Of a stretch of 64,000 nt of DNA, positions 10,921 to 22,657 are shown piece by piece. This stretch comes from Pyxicephalus adspersus (taxonomy: Eukaryota > Chordata > Amphibia > Anura > Pyxicephalidae). The number at the start of each line of letters is the position of its first letter. The stretch's first letter is position 1. Made by a program: the position numbers and the translations under genes. The DNA lies in assembly GCF_032062135.1 (NCBI RefSeq), contig NC_092859.1, positions 109,605,416 through 109,669,415 on the forward strand. Reading direction: 5' to 3'. The notes under the pieces were generated by a model, which was given only the letters and a program-made list of their open reading frames with translations, was not told the DNA's origin and did no database searches.

Positions 10921-12499
10921 CCTCATATTGCTACTGTAAGAATTACTACACCATTTGAGTATTGCAAGCGAAAAACAAATCTTTTGTACTGGTTAAGAAA
11001 ATTAGTTTTCTAAGGGGTTTATTGAACCCTTTACCAAACTACTCTAATAGGCATATATCAACTTAGAAGGCAACTAGTCCATAGGTCGGTTTTGTTGGCC
11101 TTCCCTTACTGTTTAGGGAGGGGTGCACTTTTTTGAACAAAAAAAAAAAAAAACATGAAAAATTAGAAGTTCTTTTTGGATCAATCATAAATGCTTTATC
11201 CTGGTCAACCAAAAACCTGAAACCCATCGGACCAACCTACAAGACCACACTTCTATACTTATCATCCTTGCTATCGTCATCGTTATCATTTTTCTATATT
11301 TATTTATTTATATTTATATATATTTATTCGCTATTTTACCTAGGCAAACTTTTGGTTCTTTTAGAATTATACTAGAGAACAAATATTTAATCTGCAAATC
11401 TGCAAATGTTATCAGAACAAATTAGTATTTTATAACACTGAAGCATGCTGAGTACTAATGCAGTGTTAATGTTAAGAACTGAAAGTTTGTACACTGTAAG
11501 AAAAAAAAAGTCTGCTGTATGGTTTGTATTTTAATGGATACCTATATACAAATGTCCCCCTATTAGTTATATACACATTCTTGAACTGTCTACAAAGCAG
11601 CCACATTTATTTGTAATATTATTTTATCCTTAAAAAATGTGTGTGCACTGAATTACTTCTTCAACTAGGGTATGTTTATTATTTAGTATTGCCTTTTTAG
11701 ACATAACAGTGAACTACAAAGCTTGCCAGAGACCTGTGGTCAGCTGTTTGGACAAATATAAGAATTCTAGAGGTCTTTGTTTACTGACATTACTGACATA
11801 TATTGTTTACAAAAGACTTCATGGTTTCCTGGATCAACAGCCTCAAACCCGGTGGGGAAAAAGCTTACGTACAAAGGTCAACTATAATAGAAATGTTTTT
11901 TATATAGTTTGTAAGTTTTTTTTTTTTTTTGTATAAATGTAGCAATCTATGGTAAAGGTTATAGTTATATGTCACTTAGGACTTTCATTCTCTGGAGGAC
12001 CACATTTCCACAGAACGACCAGTAGATGAACCCATTCAAATTTGCTTTAAAGGTGCAGTTTGAATGACAGATCTGCTTTATGTTTTTTTTTTTCCAGCAG
12101 GGCCTTTTGAAATGCATTTTCATTGCAAACAAATTATTGACTCAAATAATGATTTTAATGTGGACAATGTTGTCTACATTGTAATATGTTTTACTTAGCT
12201 ATAGTAAAGAGATAATAAATAAAAAAGGTGTAAAATGCAGAACATTTTTGTGGAAGTGCCAACACTTTGAACATTGGTACGCCCTGAAATACTAACATTA
12301 ACCAAAAAAAATCATAAAGAAATCATGTGGTAGCTTATATTACTGTATTTCCCAAAAAGGCAAGATATCGCTTATTACAGTTCCAGATTATCTATTGTTA
12401 AATATTATGCCTCCAATGTGTTTCCTGTAATATTAAATACCAATGTGATGTGTGAATCCAGTTACAAGAAAGTGATACCCTATTTTTGTTCTTGAGTCA
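10921..12499. other. Non-coding, low-complexity patches only
   Basis: The stretch includes an A run at 11140 and TTTA-rich low complexity at 11290-11335. A polypyrimidine/AG at 12085-12101 has no convincing donor downstream. No gene is recognised. Confidence 0.5.
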
Positions 12500-13013
12500 A
12501 TGTGAACCCCTGCTCATGTTACAAAGGTAATCAAAAAAGCTATATGTTTTTTAATCATTTTGATTTCATGTGGTTGGAGACCTGGACACCAAGCAACTTT
12601 CCCCTTTTCCTAAAGTGTGAGCCAGAGTCTACCACCAAAACAATTCCAAAACAACCTACTAAAAAAAATGACCCACCTTTTATTATGTTTGGCAGTGTTC
12701 CCCTTACCATAAACCATGGTTCCTACTACCATCGGAGACTGATAGCTTATTTTTAGGCTCGAGATACTTAAGTGTAGTGCAATGAAGTGAACCTCTGTTC
12801 ATGGTGTCACTGGAGATAGTCAAAAGATTTTTAATTATTTCCTCCCCATGTGGTTGAATTCCTGGATACCAATAGAAAGCAACTTACCACTTTTCCTAAA
12901 AGTTTGAGCTAAAGGCTAACACCAAGACACCATTCATTGCCCCAAGCAGTGGGATTCAACCCTTCGGGCAGTGTCAGATACCCAACCCGTACCATGCAAC
13001 ATGGTTCCTTCAT
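12500..13013 (+). repeat. Diverged tandem duplication, unit ~285 bp
   Basis: The first unit starts 'gtgaacccctgctcatg' near 12501 and the second 'gtgaacctctgttcatgg' near 12788. Matching landmarks in the same order are 'tttttaatcatttt'/'tttttaattattt', 'catgtggttgga'/'catgtggttgaa', 'cctggacaccaagcaac'/'cctggataccaatagaaagcaac' and 'ccttttcctaaa'/'acttttcctaaa'. The units end with 'accatggttcctac'/'aacatggttccttc'. No third unit is visible. It is an old duplication or a remnant of a longer array. Confidence 0.65.
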
Positions 13014-14366
13014 AGGAAGCAAGCACAATTCATGGGAAGAAACTTGCACATTTGGCACTTCTGTTTATGAGGCTGCAGTTTAAAGAGGCAGAAGCACTAA
13101 AAAGGAGGAAAGGTATAATACACTGACCACTGAAGGGGTGAGTATGATAGATATTTATCTACAGAGTCACTTTCAATACATATGATATAAGTTCCCACAA
13201 TCCCTAAACACATCAGTTAAGAGAGATTACTAGCAATGACAGCAATGTGCTCCGATATTAGCTAAACATTTAAAGAGTAGATGATAGTATATTATTTAAA
13301 TATTTACAATTGTTTAATATACCCCTGATACACCAACAATACTAGAATCTATAAACAACTGAAAAGTAAACAAGGCTGGTAATATTTGTCTGGTTCCTCC
13401 CTGTTTATGTGTAAACAGGTCTTGACTAGACAGTAACTGGGTACAAAAACAAATTAGACAAATGGAATAAAAAATGTAAATAAAAGTGGTAGACGGTAGG
13501 ATAATGAAGTGGTTTCGGTAGAACACTCAGAGCTTTCACACAAGGAACTTGAAAAGTATGTAAGTTGTACTGCAAGTTCTTATATTTTGAAGTTGGTTAA
13601 TTATAATAATGGCTTTTTTATTGCATTGCACTTTGACCTCTGTTTTGGACTTAGAACAACATCTTTTTTTTCTATGTGAGATAAGCATGGATAACTGTGA
13701 TTGCATTGTTTTTGCCTTTTAATTGTACTTTATTGATCAGTGCTGAATAGATCTCGCCCATCACACACTCTTAAAATACCAATTACTGGCCTTGCCTTTT
13801 CTTACTAGACAACAAGCCATTAAACACAAACTATTGTGTTAAGTAAGATTTTGTAATGTAAATATAATGCACACACATGCTATACACCCATGTGGCCACC
13901 TTCTGCTGCACTTAGGGAGGTCTAATTTTTACTTGTTGTGAGTAAAACCTACTATATACCATAGAAACCTATAGAATAATCTTTATTAATAATAAATCGT
14001 TTACAGTAAAGCATTATTTTATGGTGTGAGTTTACAATTAAAATATTCCTATAGCTGTTTCCTTGAAAATTTAACTTGGACATTTCTCCCCTAAAAATGT
14101 ATAAGTTCAGTAACAATATGATGCTTACAGACCAGAATTCCTGAGTCAGAAAAAGGTTGAACACTGATTAAAGAAATATATTAATAATAATAATATTTAT
14201 AAATCCTGTTTAATAATAATAATAATAATAATTTATGCCACAATTTGACATTGCCAAATGTTTACGTTTGGTATGCAGGGATATCAGGGGCTCCAACCCC
14301 AAATTAAGTACATGCGATAGCCTTTGATTTTAAAGCAATGCGCCTGCACTGTAATATCCTATAATG
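13014..14366. other. Non-coding, nothing recognised
   Basis: The stretch is AT-rich with an AAT-type microsatellite at 14180-14232. No gene is recognised. Confidence 0.5.
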
Positions 14367-14750
14367 CAGTGGTCGCCAACCTTTTCGGGATCTACGGACC
14401 ACTAAATGCACGGACTCCAGAACACGCATGTGCAGGGAGCCGTGTGTACCTCAAAGGGGAAGAAACTTCCCCCAGAGTGATGTCATAATGCCAGAACCCA
14501 CCCACTGTCCCATCGCAGGTCTGAGCCTTCGATGGGAGATCGGGCGGGTTGTGTCCAAAGACAAATCCTGCCCACAGCCCCGAGCCCACAATCTGTATGA
14601 GAGACATGGTCTGCGACTCTGCCCAGTGCGTCCCCCCATCGGGATACTTCTCTTGACTCTTCTGGAGTGGCAAGCCGGCCAGAATCGTGGACTACCAAAG
14701 TTTTCTCACAGACCATCAGTGGTCCGCGGACCACCGGTTGGTGATTTCTG
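14367..14750. mobile_element. hAT-type MITE (CAGTGGTCGCCAACC ends)
   Basis: The left terminus 'cagtggtcgccaacctttt' and the right terminus 'accaccggttggtgatttctg' are inverted repeats. Flanking octamers CTATAATG (14359-14366) and GTATAATA (14751-14758) agree at 6 of 8 positions, as expected for an aged 8-bp hAT target duplication. The 384-bp interior is much more GC-rich than its surroundings and carries no transposase. Several open frames on both strands fall inside it and are not genes. Confidence 0.75.
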
Positions 14751-15062
14751 GTATAATACATGGCAACACATGGTGACATGTTGGAGTGCCTTGAAATAAA
14801 GAAAAAATGGACTGCCTTAATGCAACACACAATATTGCACAACAGTAAATGCATCAATGCACAAGCATTAATGTAGTGATGTAAGATTTAGGTCATGAGA
14901 ACCTTCATTTTTTGTGCTTATGAAATCTTAGGTCCTGTGTTCTCTACAGCCTTTACCAATGAAATAAGCTTCAAACTAGAATTCCAGTAAGTCAACTGCT
15001 CTGGACTGACCATGCTACAAAACCTATTACTGTACTACACAGGACTTTAGAAAGCACTTGTC

Positions 15063-15330
15063 TATGTACACACTTCAGATGTTTCTCGCCTAATATGAAT
15101 GGCTGGGCTCATCTCAGGTGAGAATTTGACATGTGCACAACGGTTCCCTTTACGTTGTTTCATGGATCCATTCTAACAGATCCATGAATGACCGGCGGTA
15201 AATGGCCTCAATACAAGTCAATGTAAAAAAGGTCAGCGGAGTGCCGCTTGCTCATTATTCCCTTTCCATTGAACAGAACGATGCTGTATGTAAAGCACTC
15301 ATTTAGTCATTGTCACTCTTTTGTCGCCTT
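15063..15330. mobile_element. Family A MITE, copy 3
   Basis: The element starts 'tctatgtacacacttcagatgtttctcgcc'-like and contains 'ggatccatgaatgaccggcg', 'gcggagtgccgcttgctc' and 'gaacagaacgatgctgtatgt'. The right terminus is worn, so the end position is approximate. Confidence 0.6.
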
Positions 15331-15629
15331 AATAATAATATTTATATCCTTTACAAAATTTTTACGAAATTTTGATAATCATCAATTTTGTACAGGTATA
15401 AGTTAAAAGTACTGCAAATTGATCACAAATTTTCTGGAAGCACTGTAGATAAGAAGAACTGTCTTGTAGAAGTTTAGTTTTGCTTTAAAACAATTCTGTA
15501 ATAAGGGAGTCTCAAATCCATAGAAAAAAGAGGAGAAAATCTAACTGTTCTGCTTCAATCCGCCCAACATTCAGTGTGAGTTTCTTTTCCAGTAAAAAGA
15601 AAAACCTGTGCAAACCAGATATGTGTTTT

Positions 15630-15968
15630 CTGGTGGCTCAGTGGTTAGTACTTTGGCCTTTGCAGAGCTAGGTCCCAGGTTTGAATCTCGGCCAGGGCAT
15701 TATCTGCATGGAGTTTCCAGGTTCTACACATGTTTGCATTGGTTTTCTCCGGGTACTCCCGTTTCCTCCCACATTCCAAAAAACATGAAATTAGGTTATT
15801 TAACTTCCCCCTAAAATTGGCCATAGACTGTAATAATGGAATATGACTATGGTAGAGACATTATATTGTGAGCCCCTTTGAGGGACAGCTAGTGACATGA
15901 CAATGGACTTTATACAGTGCTGCGTAATATGTTGGCGCTATATAAATACTATGTAATAATTATAATAA
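15630..15968 (+). mobile_element. Full-length tRNA-derived SINE, copy 1
   Basis: The head carries pol III promoter boxes: an A-box-like 'tggctcagtggttag' at 15634 and a B-box GGTTTGAATCT at 15678-15688. A conserved central part, 'ctccgggtactcccgtttcc' and 'ctcccacattcc', follows, then a body ending 'tgctgcgtaatatgttggcg' and an AT-rich end with 'ataat' repeats. The layout (tRNA-like head, conserved core, LINE-like tail) resembles the V-SINE type of fishes and amphibians. It would move using another element's reverse transcriptase. The head is not a functional tRNA. Confidence 0.8.
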
Positions 15969-17808
15969 ATCAACTAAATACCAATGCTAGAGTGGACAAT
16001 GTACTGTAGCAATTGGTCCATTTACTACAACTATGAAGAATTAAGGTAGTTTACTCTAGCCTGGATACACTCAGTTCAAAAGGCAATTCAAATTCTTAAA
16101 CAATTTTGCAAAACGAATTCAGCAACACATTTATCTAGAGTATTCATCAACACTACACTTTTACCCCAGGTACAACTGTTATACCTGCTCAGTTGCTGAT
16201 GCGTGTTAAGAAGTACTCCATCTCAGGTGCACAATCTCTCCAACCTAAAATATGAGGTTCACAAAATATTTAGAAACAAAAGACAATTAGAATAAAACTA
16301 AAAATGGTGTCAAAGATCTGTTTAAACTGTATGTCCAGATGGTAATAGTCACAGATCCCACACCATGCCATTTTTATTCTTCAATGGAACTTTAGGAGGA
16401 CTTCTTTTCAGAAGACAGCCCTGATGATCTCAATTTACATTGGTGTATGTGTTGTTGAAGTCTGTTTTACTTTGTTTTAATTTGTTTTGTCTTTGTTTTA
16501 TTCTGTGTTTTAATTTGTTTTATCCTTTACAAAGTCTATTGCATTATCTTCAATCTTCAGTTTTTCTTCTTGCCTTTATTGACTAGATGAACTACTACAA
16601 AAGTATAGTAAAAGGACAGTGATGCATTTGAACAGAAATAAGGTTTCCTTTTTTTATGCCTATAGACATCAGAGCTAGTATTACCCCCTTTATTGAACCC
16701 AAAAAACCTAAAATAGGAGCAAAATAAGAAACTCATTGGACTCCATATTCTAAAAATGTTGTGAGTGCATTGTTTTGGACATCCCTGACCAATATTACAA
16801 AATATTGAAATACTTTTTCAATGTACACTAAGTGATAAGAGACTTCACATGTCTCTTTTTATCTTCAAAGAGGACTTTGCCTAACAACTCTGTCTGACAA
16901 GACAAAGTTTATATTTTATAAATGATAGAGGAATGAGCAGGCAATTTGCAGTAACATTGCTGAATGTCATCAAGATCATTTTGTAAAATAGCAGTATCTG
17001 GTGAGTCATTTGTTATAAAGCTCATGGTGCTCGTTATAACATGATGGCGTAGTAAACTTTTCTTTGAAATATAGCAGGTAGAATGTCTTTTGTCCTGTCA
17101 CTGCAGAGATAATTGTTCATTGAATAAAAATGAAACTACATCAAATGAGTCTCCTTTTGTCTACTCAGCTTCCTTGGGGTCACAAGGTCTAAAGCCGTCT
17201 CGAATAAAACCACAATGAACTTGTCATAACAGGGTTTATATTCAGGACTAGTAGGGTTACATACCAAAAAATCTCCCGAAGATGCTCTTACATATGATTT
17301 ATGGGGGAAATGTATGCTGCCAAACAAAAACAATGTCTATATAAAATGAATGTATACCTTAAAGTCTTTTTGGCAAGAACCATTACTACATCTACTTAAG
17401 GTTATCTTTATCTAAAGTTTGTCAAAAAATATTTGTTTCTGAGCTTTATATCCTTACGGCCACTAAGTACAATACCAACAATAGTATAATAATGATAATA
17501 TGTAACATTTACTAGTTGTGATGTTTATTTTTTTATGATTCTTTTCATTCTAACAATAAAAGGCTCCTCATGTATTTTTCACAAATATGGTTTTAGCTGC
17601 TACAATGTGATGGGTTATCCTGTTCATGTAAATGGAATGACATGGAGAAGTCTGGAATAATATGGAACTCTGGAATAGTCATGTGATATGAAGTTTTTGC
17701 TTTTAGTTCCATGAACTTGATAAATAGTATTATAACTTACAGAGTAATAACAGACTAAACTCTTTTAAAAAAAATCAACCTCTTTATTCTTTCTCTCTGA
17801 CGAGTACA
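15969..17808. other. Non-coding; T-rich low complexity at 16455-16527
   Basis: A degenerate TTTTGT/TTTAATTTG repeat lies at 16455-16527. The remainder shows no recognised element or gene. Confidence 0.5.
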
Positions 17809-17810
17809 AC

Positions 17811-18090
17811 TATGTACACATGCAATATAAATGTTGCCTGAAACAAATGACAGTGATCACTTCAGGCAATAATCCAGGGTGTGTACAGTGGTCCCTCAAT
17901 TATCATGGCAAACCGCTAAACGACTGATCAGAGAGTATCGCTGTAATTTCCTATGGGGGAGGACAAAGTAGAGTGCCTTCCCCTCATCTCTTTCTCTATC
18001 AGTAGACCTGAACAGCACTTTTTCCGTTGTCACAAGATATGAATATGAAATTGTTTCCAGAGACAAAAATTTGACATCGGTATGCAGCTT
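17811..18090. mobile_element. Family A MITE, copy 4
   Basis: The element begins 'tatgtacacatgcaatat' and ends 'atttgacatcggtatgcagctt', with inverted-repeat character. The interior 'gtgtgtacagtggtccctc' and 'cgactgatcagagagtatcgctg' are shared with the other copies. Confidence 0.65.
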
Positions 18091-18189
18091 AAAATTTTGC
18101 TGTCTTTTGTATACCCTACATATCAATTCTTACTTATTTAGACTGATAGGGGGAGTTTTTTTTATATTTCAGCATTGTTATAGGTAATA

Positions 18190-18681
18190 GGGATGAGCGA
18201 AAATGCCTCTGGCATTCTCCCGAACATTTCCTCGAAGTTACGATGGGTCCGCGAAATTTCGACAAATCGATTTTGCGAAACCATCGAAAGATCGAGGAAA
18301 TCATTACGATCCCTTGGCCCTAGAGGTTAATTAAACTCTAATGCCCCGGGACAGTGGAATCGTTCAGTGCATTTGTTTGTACAGCTCTGGGAATCCTGTC
18401 TGCAATCCTGGGCACTAGAGGTTAAATGGGGACAAGCTTTCCTCAGCCAATCAGAGAGCACTAGAGGTTTTGAATAGGGAGACTTGTCCACATTTAACCT
18501 CTAGTGCCAGGGATCGCACACTGAGCTGATCAATTAATGCAGCCCGCTCTTTTTTTTTTAATTTTTATTATTTTTAATTCAATCTCGTTTGGCAAATTTA
18601 CGCTGTCCGTTCTCACTTACAATTTCGGTAAGCGAGGATGGACGAATTTGCATCAAGATCGAATTTTAAAAACCTCATCCC
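18190..18681. mobile_element. Family C TIR element, copy 1 (GGGATGAGCG ends)
   Basis: The termini GGGATGAGCG and CCTCATCCC are inverted repeats, flanked on both sides by TA (TAATA on both sides in this copy). Inside, 'ggcactagaggttaaatggg' at 18411 is repeated inverted at 18483-18508, 25 of 26 bases pairing. A second copy lies at 58053-58615 and shares 'gcactagagg' and a 'cgaggaaat'/'ggaggaaat' motif. No transposase is encoded. Confidence 0.7.
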
Positions 18682-18696
18682 TAATATAGACAGTAA

Positions 18697-18775
18697 CTAC
18701 CGTGTTTCCCCGATGATAAGGTAGGGCCATCAAATAAGACAGCCCCCCTTTTTAGGTAAAAATGGAGATGAATAT
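18697..18775 (+). repeat. Fragment of an interspersed repeat ('gtttccccgatgataag')
   Basis: The phrase 'ccgtgtttccccgatgataa' followed by 'ggccatcaaataagacagcc' resembles a widely dispersed vertebrate repeat whose consensus, as I recall it, reads 'ttccccgaaaataagac'. Only one end is visible. Confidence 0.4.
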
Positions 18776-19017
18776 TTTGTTTTCTTTACCTGGTTGTGAA
18801 TTCATCTAGGTATAGTACAAAGCCTTCTCATATCTGGGTTTAAATCCTATGTTGCAATCCTTACATTAGAAGCCCCAGTAAGTATACAGATAGAGGCAAA
18901 TGTTTGGTCCAATTCTTTTTGGCAAGACATATAAAAAAACATGATACCTTTTGCTTTCAATTAATTGATATCTCAAAAATTCTTCTACTATCTCATTATA
19001 TCCTATTCTTTTTTCAG

Positions 19018-19104
19018 GGAGTAGACATGGCCTGTATATGTGAAGAATTGCAGCTTTTTAAAATTAGAAAGCACTTTAGTTTTGTAAAGGATTCCTCTGA
19101 ATGA
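19018..19104 (+). other. Weak candidate terminal exon
   Basis: A good polypyrimidine tract ends in 'ttttttcag' at 19017. The following frame stays open for 28 codons, starting G-V-D-M-A-C-I-C, until a stop at 19102. No upstream partner exon is known and the sequence matches no family I recognise. Chance is likely. Confidence 0.15.
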
Positions 19105-19123
19105 GTAGTTCAGGGTCAAAAAA

Positions 19124-19126
<3 letters not shown>

Positions 19127-19154
<28 letters not shown>
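19127..19154 (+). repeat. (TA)n microsatellite
   Basis: About fourteen TA units occur in a row. Confidence 0.9.
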
Positions 19155-19308
19155 TTCACATCAAAGGCACACTTGCAGAATATCAATGTGCACGTGTATG
19201 TGTACTTTGGCAAATCACAATCAAATTATCTCAGTCCTAAATTATCACACTCTGCGAAGTGCTCCCTTGTGTTGTCACATTCACTTCTAATGGAGCTTAT
19301 AAGAATAT

Positions 19309-19986
19309 TGTCACAGATCCACACAGGACCAGGGGATCTGTGCCCGTGTCTGTACCACCCACCTCACATTCCTCTGCAGCCAGCAGCAGCCCTGTTCAGG
19401 AATCCGGTCCTCTGGTCACTTCCTGCTCTGAGCACCCAGTGGGTGCTGCCACTTTACCCGAGAGAACCAGAATATTCTGCAGAAGCACTCCATCTGCTGG
19501 CAGAAGTGCAAGCACCACCTGGGCTGCCTCTGCTCCTGCACTCCCTCTGGTGGTGGGTTCTCTTACCTGCGGGTAATGTGATTTCCATCTGCCTTAGGTC
19601 CCCCTCTATAAAAGGAAGTCACTGGCAACAGGAAGTTGTTTGAACAAAGTATTCCTTTGAATCCGCTCCCTGGTTCCCGTTGTTCCAGTTTGTGTCTCCT
19701 GTTCCTGATTGTTCGTGAACTGACCCCGACTTGACCTTGACTATTCCTGCTTGCCACCTGCCCTGATGTTTGATTGTTTGACCGATTCTGTCTTACGTTC
19801 CAGCACCTCGCCTGATTCCTGTTTGTCAGCATTCACCTGCCTCTGCATGCACAGGGGCCGCAACCTGGCCATTGTCCGCAGCGTATCATCCTCACCACTA
19901 GAGTCTCTAGTGAACACTGCTCACGTCTTTGCCTACTGAGCTGTTGACACGGAGGGTCCACCAACTTGCCCTGCGGCACCATGACA
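19309..19986 (+). mobile_element. Solo LTR of a retrotransposon
   Basis: The element starts TGTCACAGATCC and ends CACCATGACA, so it has the canonical TG...CA ends. It is flanked by identical 5-bp repeats AATAT at 19304-19308 and 19987-19991. A TATA box 'tataaaag' at 19607-19614 sits centrally and fixes the plus orientation. No internal gag or pol sequence is adjacent, so this is a 678-bp solo LTR left by recombination between two LTRs. The 5-bp duplication and general composition fit a Gypsy-type element, though other LTR groups also make 5-bp duplications. Open frames inside, including one of 180 codons that starts upstream, are not genes. Confidence 0.8.
19607..19614 (+). promoter_or_regulatory. 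LTR TATA box
   Basis: TATAAAAG lies mid-LTR, followed by a GC-richer downstream part. This is the expected position of the core promoter separating U3 from R. Confidence 0.6.
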
Positions 19987-19991
19987 AATAT

Positions 19992-22464
19992 TGACATTTT
20001 TTATAAATTAAGCCCACCCTAGTCAATGCCATTCAACTGCAGCGGTGGCTTGTAGGCAGAAAGTGGCAGAAAAAAAGCTACAGAAAATTGCCAGCAATGA
20101 TCTATAAAAGAATGAAAAAATCAGAAGGATGACCTCATCAATTTGCTGATGCACCTTATTTTCCGATCAGCAGGCCTAGGAGCCGACCAAGAAGGCAGAA
20201 CTTCAGCAGCCAATTGTTTCCAGAGTCACCCACATTACCAATATTGTGATTTCATAGGGGGTAAGGGTATTGGATTGATAGGATATTCCCATAGAACAGG
20301 GTAGGATATATATTTAAATCCTGATTTTTTTTTAGACTCCACTTTTAGACTCTGATGCAATGTCAACGCATGTGCAAAATAGGACCCATTTCATTGCATG
20401 TACACTGTAACAATGAACTTTTCAACTTATCCTAATTGCTCATGCAAGTAAAAATACAGTCTGACATAACATAGAATTAGTCTCCCCACCAATTTTGTCC
20501 ATGTAATAGTTACACATGCCCTTGTCAAGAGATAATATTGGTTTAAAAAATACCTTCCCCTTTCATGGTACAAAAGTGCTAAATATAATCAGCCTTATTG
20601 CATTGTTAGCTTATTTGTTGTAAAGAAAAGATTTGCACATGTAAAAAATAAAGCATTTTGTTGTTAATTCACTTTCATTTTGATGTGATTGTTTAATCCA
20701 AAGCAATTATTTCTATTGTCTCATCATCAGGATTATTAGGGATCTATATAATACTGATTGCCTATTATTATATCTGGTCTATATACTGCATCAAGTGGCC
20801 CTTGACATGTATAGTTTATTTATTCATTTATGTATTTATTTATATTACATAAAGTTTAAAGTTCTTACACAACTCCAAACAAAAAAAGAATATGGTTTTT
20901 GAAATCCTACCAGCTGCCTAAATCACAAACCAACTAATTACATAATGTAGGCTGCCTTTAGAGACATCAATGTTCTTATAGTGTTGTAGGCATGTTTATT
21001 TTATAAAATAACCTGCTAGAAAATTAGTAAAGTCAATATATTTATTCAATTGATCTAAGAAGGGTAACAAGCATTTGTTTTCATTTTTTAAAAACAAATT
21101 TGTTCAGAGATCCACATGACATTTTTTATTTTTGTCTTAGTTATGTAGCTATGTCACCACTTTTATCATTTAATTAATGGAATGATTTCTTACTGGTAAT
21201 GAAAATGACTAAAAGTCAAAATGAACTTTACTCTTGTGGAGTGAAATATTTCAGAAGTGGAATTTGACGCTACTTCCAGTGAACCACTACTCTTCAAAAC
21301 CCTCAGAATTTTTTACATTCTTTGTTTTAACTTACTTGTCTTAGTAGAAAGAAGGGTCAAATGTAGGTAACGCACATAGGTGAAGTATGCCAGAAAATGA
21401 TAAATATTGTTAGGAAATTGATTGAGTTAGTTGATTCCAATATTCCACTTGGTTGAAGTCTTGATCATCTGTCTTTGCAGTTCTAGTGTCTTCCAATGTT
21501 TTGTTATTCCACTATAACTATGATAAATATACATATGACAGCATAAAACATCTATACATACTGTTTCTCCACTATAATTGAAGGAGAAATATGGGTAAAA
21601 CATAAAATCTGGCCAATACATCTAATGCTGAAAGTTTTGCGATAATTGTTACTCATTGTACTGTATGCAACATTTGGAATCACAGGTCTTTTTTATTTAT
21701 CTTATTATTTATTACTTTAAATTGATATAAAGAAGTCAAATTTTCAAAGGTTTAAAACAACAGCAAACCATCCCTTAAATAATACAATTTTAATTGGTCT
21801 TCCCCCTGCAATTGGGCTGTTTAATTGTGACCATCATAATGCAGGTAAAGATTGTATTTACCAATTTTTTGTTTTTAATATTGTTTATGTGCCATTTCAG
21901 TCACCAAATTTTCTTCCACCAATTCCCTTACCTAACCCAACACCTATCCCCTCCATGGGTTCATATTTATGGAATTCTCTTTCTTGGTTCTGTAACACCA
22001 ATTGTTTATCTTAGCTGGCCACAGGTCTTTTTTCCTGCCTCCGTCTGTGCAGTACAGCCATATGTACCAGGAATGGTGAGGCTTTCTGATAATTCCTCTG
22101 GAGAACCACCTAAGAGTTAGTTTTTAGCAAGTCAAATACAAAAATATGGAATACTGAATACATGTGTTGTGGATGTACAGGTGGATTTGTGTAAACTGTC
22201 TGGTCTGTGTCCTTATGAACATCTTGTGTTCTCCTTCCCACACTTGCTGGATAGGAAATGACCTGATAAGAAGAAAGTTATGGCTGTTATGCTCTGATGG
22301 CATGATGGCACATGAGAAAGAATGCAGCTTGTAATGTACAAAATATATTCTCATACTAACAATTTCACGTGTTTTCATATTATAATGTAACAAGGAGGTT
22401 TGGTCAAGCTGAGCTAGCAATGGTCATGTAATGATTTGACTAGTTGAGATCAGTGTATATAATT
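19992..22464. other. Non-coding; one weak exon candidate
   Basis: The stretch is AT-rich with TTTA-type low complexity at 20815-20845. The candidate exon at 21901-22075 is listed separately. No other feature is recognised. Confidence 0.5.
21901..22075 (+). other. Weak candidate internal exon
   Basis: A T-rich tract ends 'gccatttcag' at 21900, and 'gaatg' followed by GTGAGG begins at 22076. One frame is open across all 175 bp and is hydrophobic and proline-containing, with phrases such as LSPPWVHIYG and VYLSWPQVFFPAS. I recognise no family. Codon composition is not decisive, so this stays a hypothesis. Confidence 0.18.
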
Positions 22465-22657
22465 CAGGGGTGCACAACAGGTGTATCGCAATCTACCGGT
22501 AGATCGCAAAGGCAATCCGAGTGGATAGCCCTGCCTTTCAAAGTAAACTCTACCGTGCACAGAAGTTATTAGGTCCAAGTTTTTATTGTTGGTAGATCAT
22601 TTTGACTTGGTCATTTTAAAAGTAGTTCGCAAAGCAAAACAAGTGTGGGCACCCCTG
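22465..22657. mobile_element. hAT-type MITE (CAGGGGTGCACAAC ends)
   Basis: The left end 'caggggtgcacaac' and the right end 'gtgtgggcacccctg' are inverted repeats. The flanking octamers ATATAATT and GTAAAATT match at 6 of 8 positions, consistent with an old 8-bp target duplication. Near the left end a palindrome 'gcaatctaccggtagatcgc' is visible. The 193-bp element encodes nothing. Confidence 0.75.

Noticed and set aside
14392..14857. Cluster of open frames on both strands
   Set aside because: They fall within or overlap a hAT-type MITE whose GC-rich sequence has few stops by chance.
15630..15690. tRNA gene
   Set aside because: The A- and B-box sequences belong to the head of a SINE. The same head recurs at 38811, and a proper cloverleaf with acceptor stem is not evident.
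19101..19643. 180-codon open frame as a gene
   Set aside because: It starts in a TA microsatellite and most of it lies inside the solo LTR.
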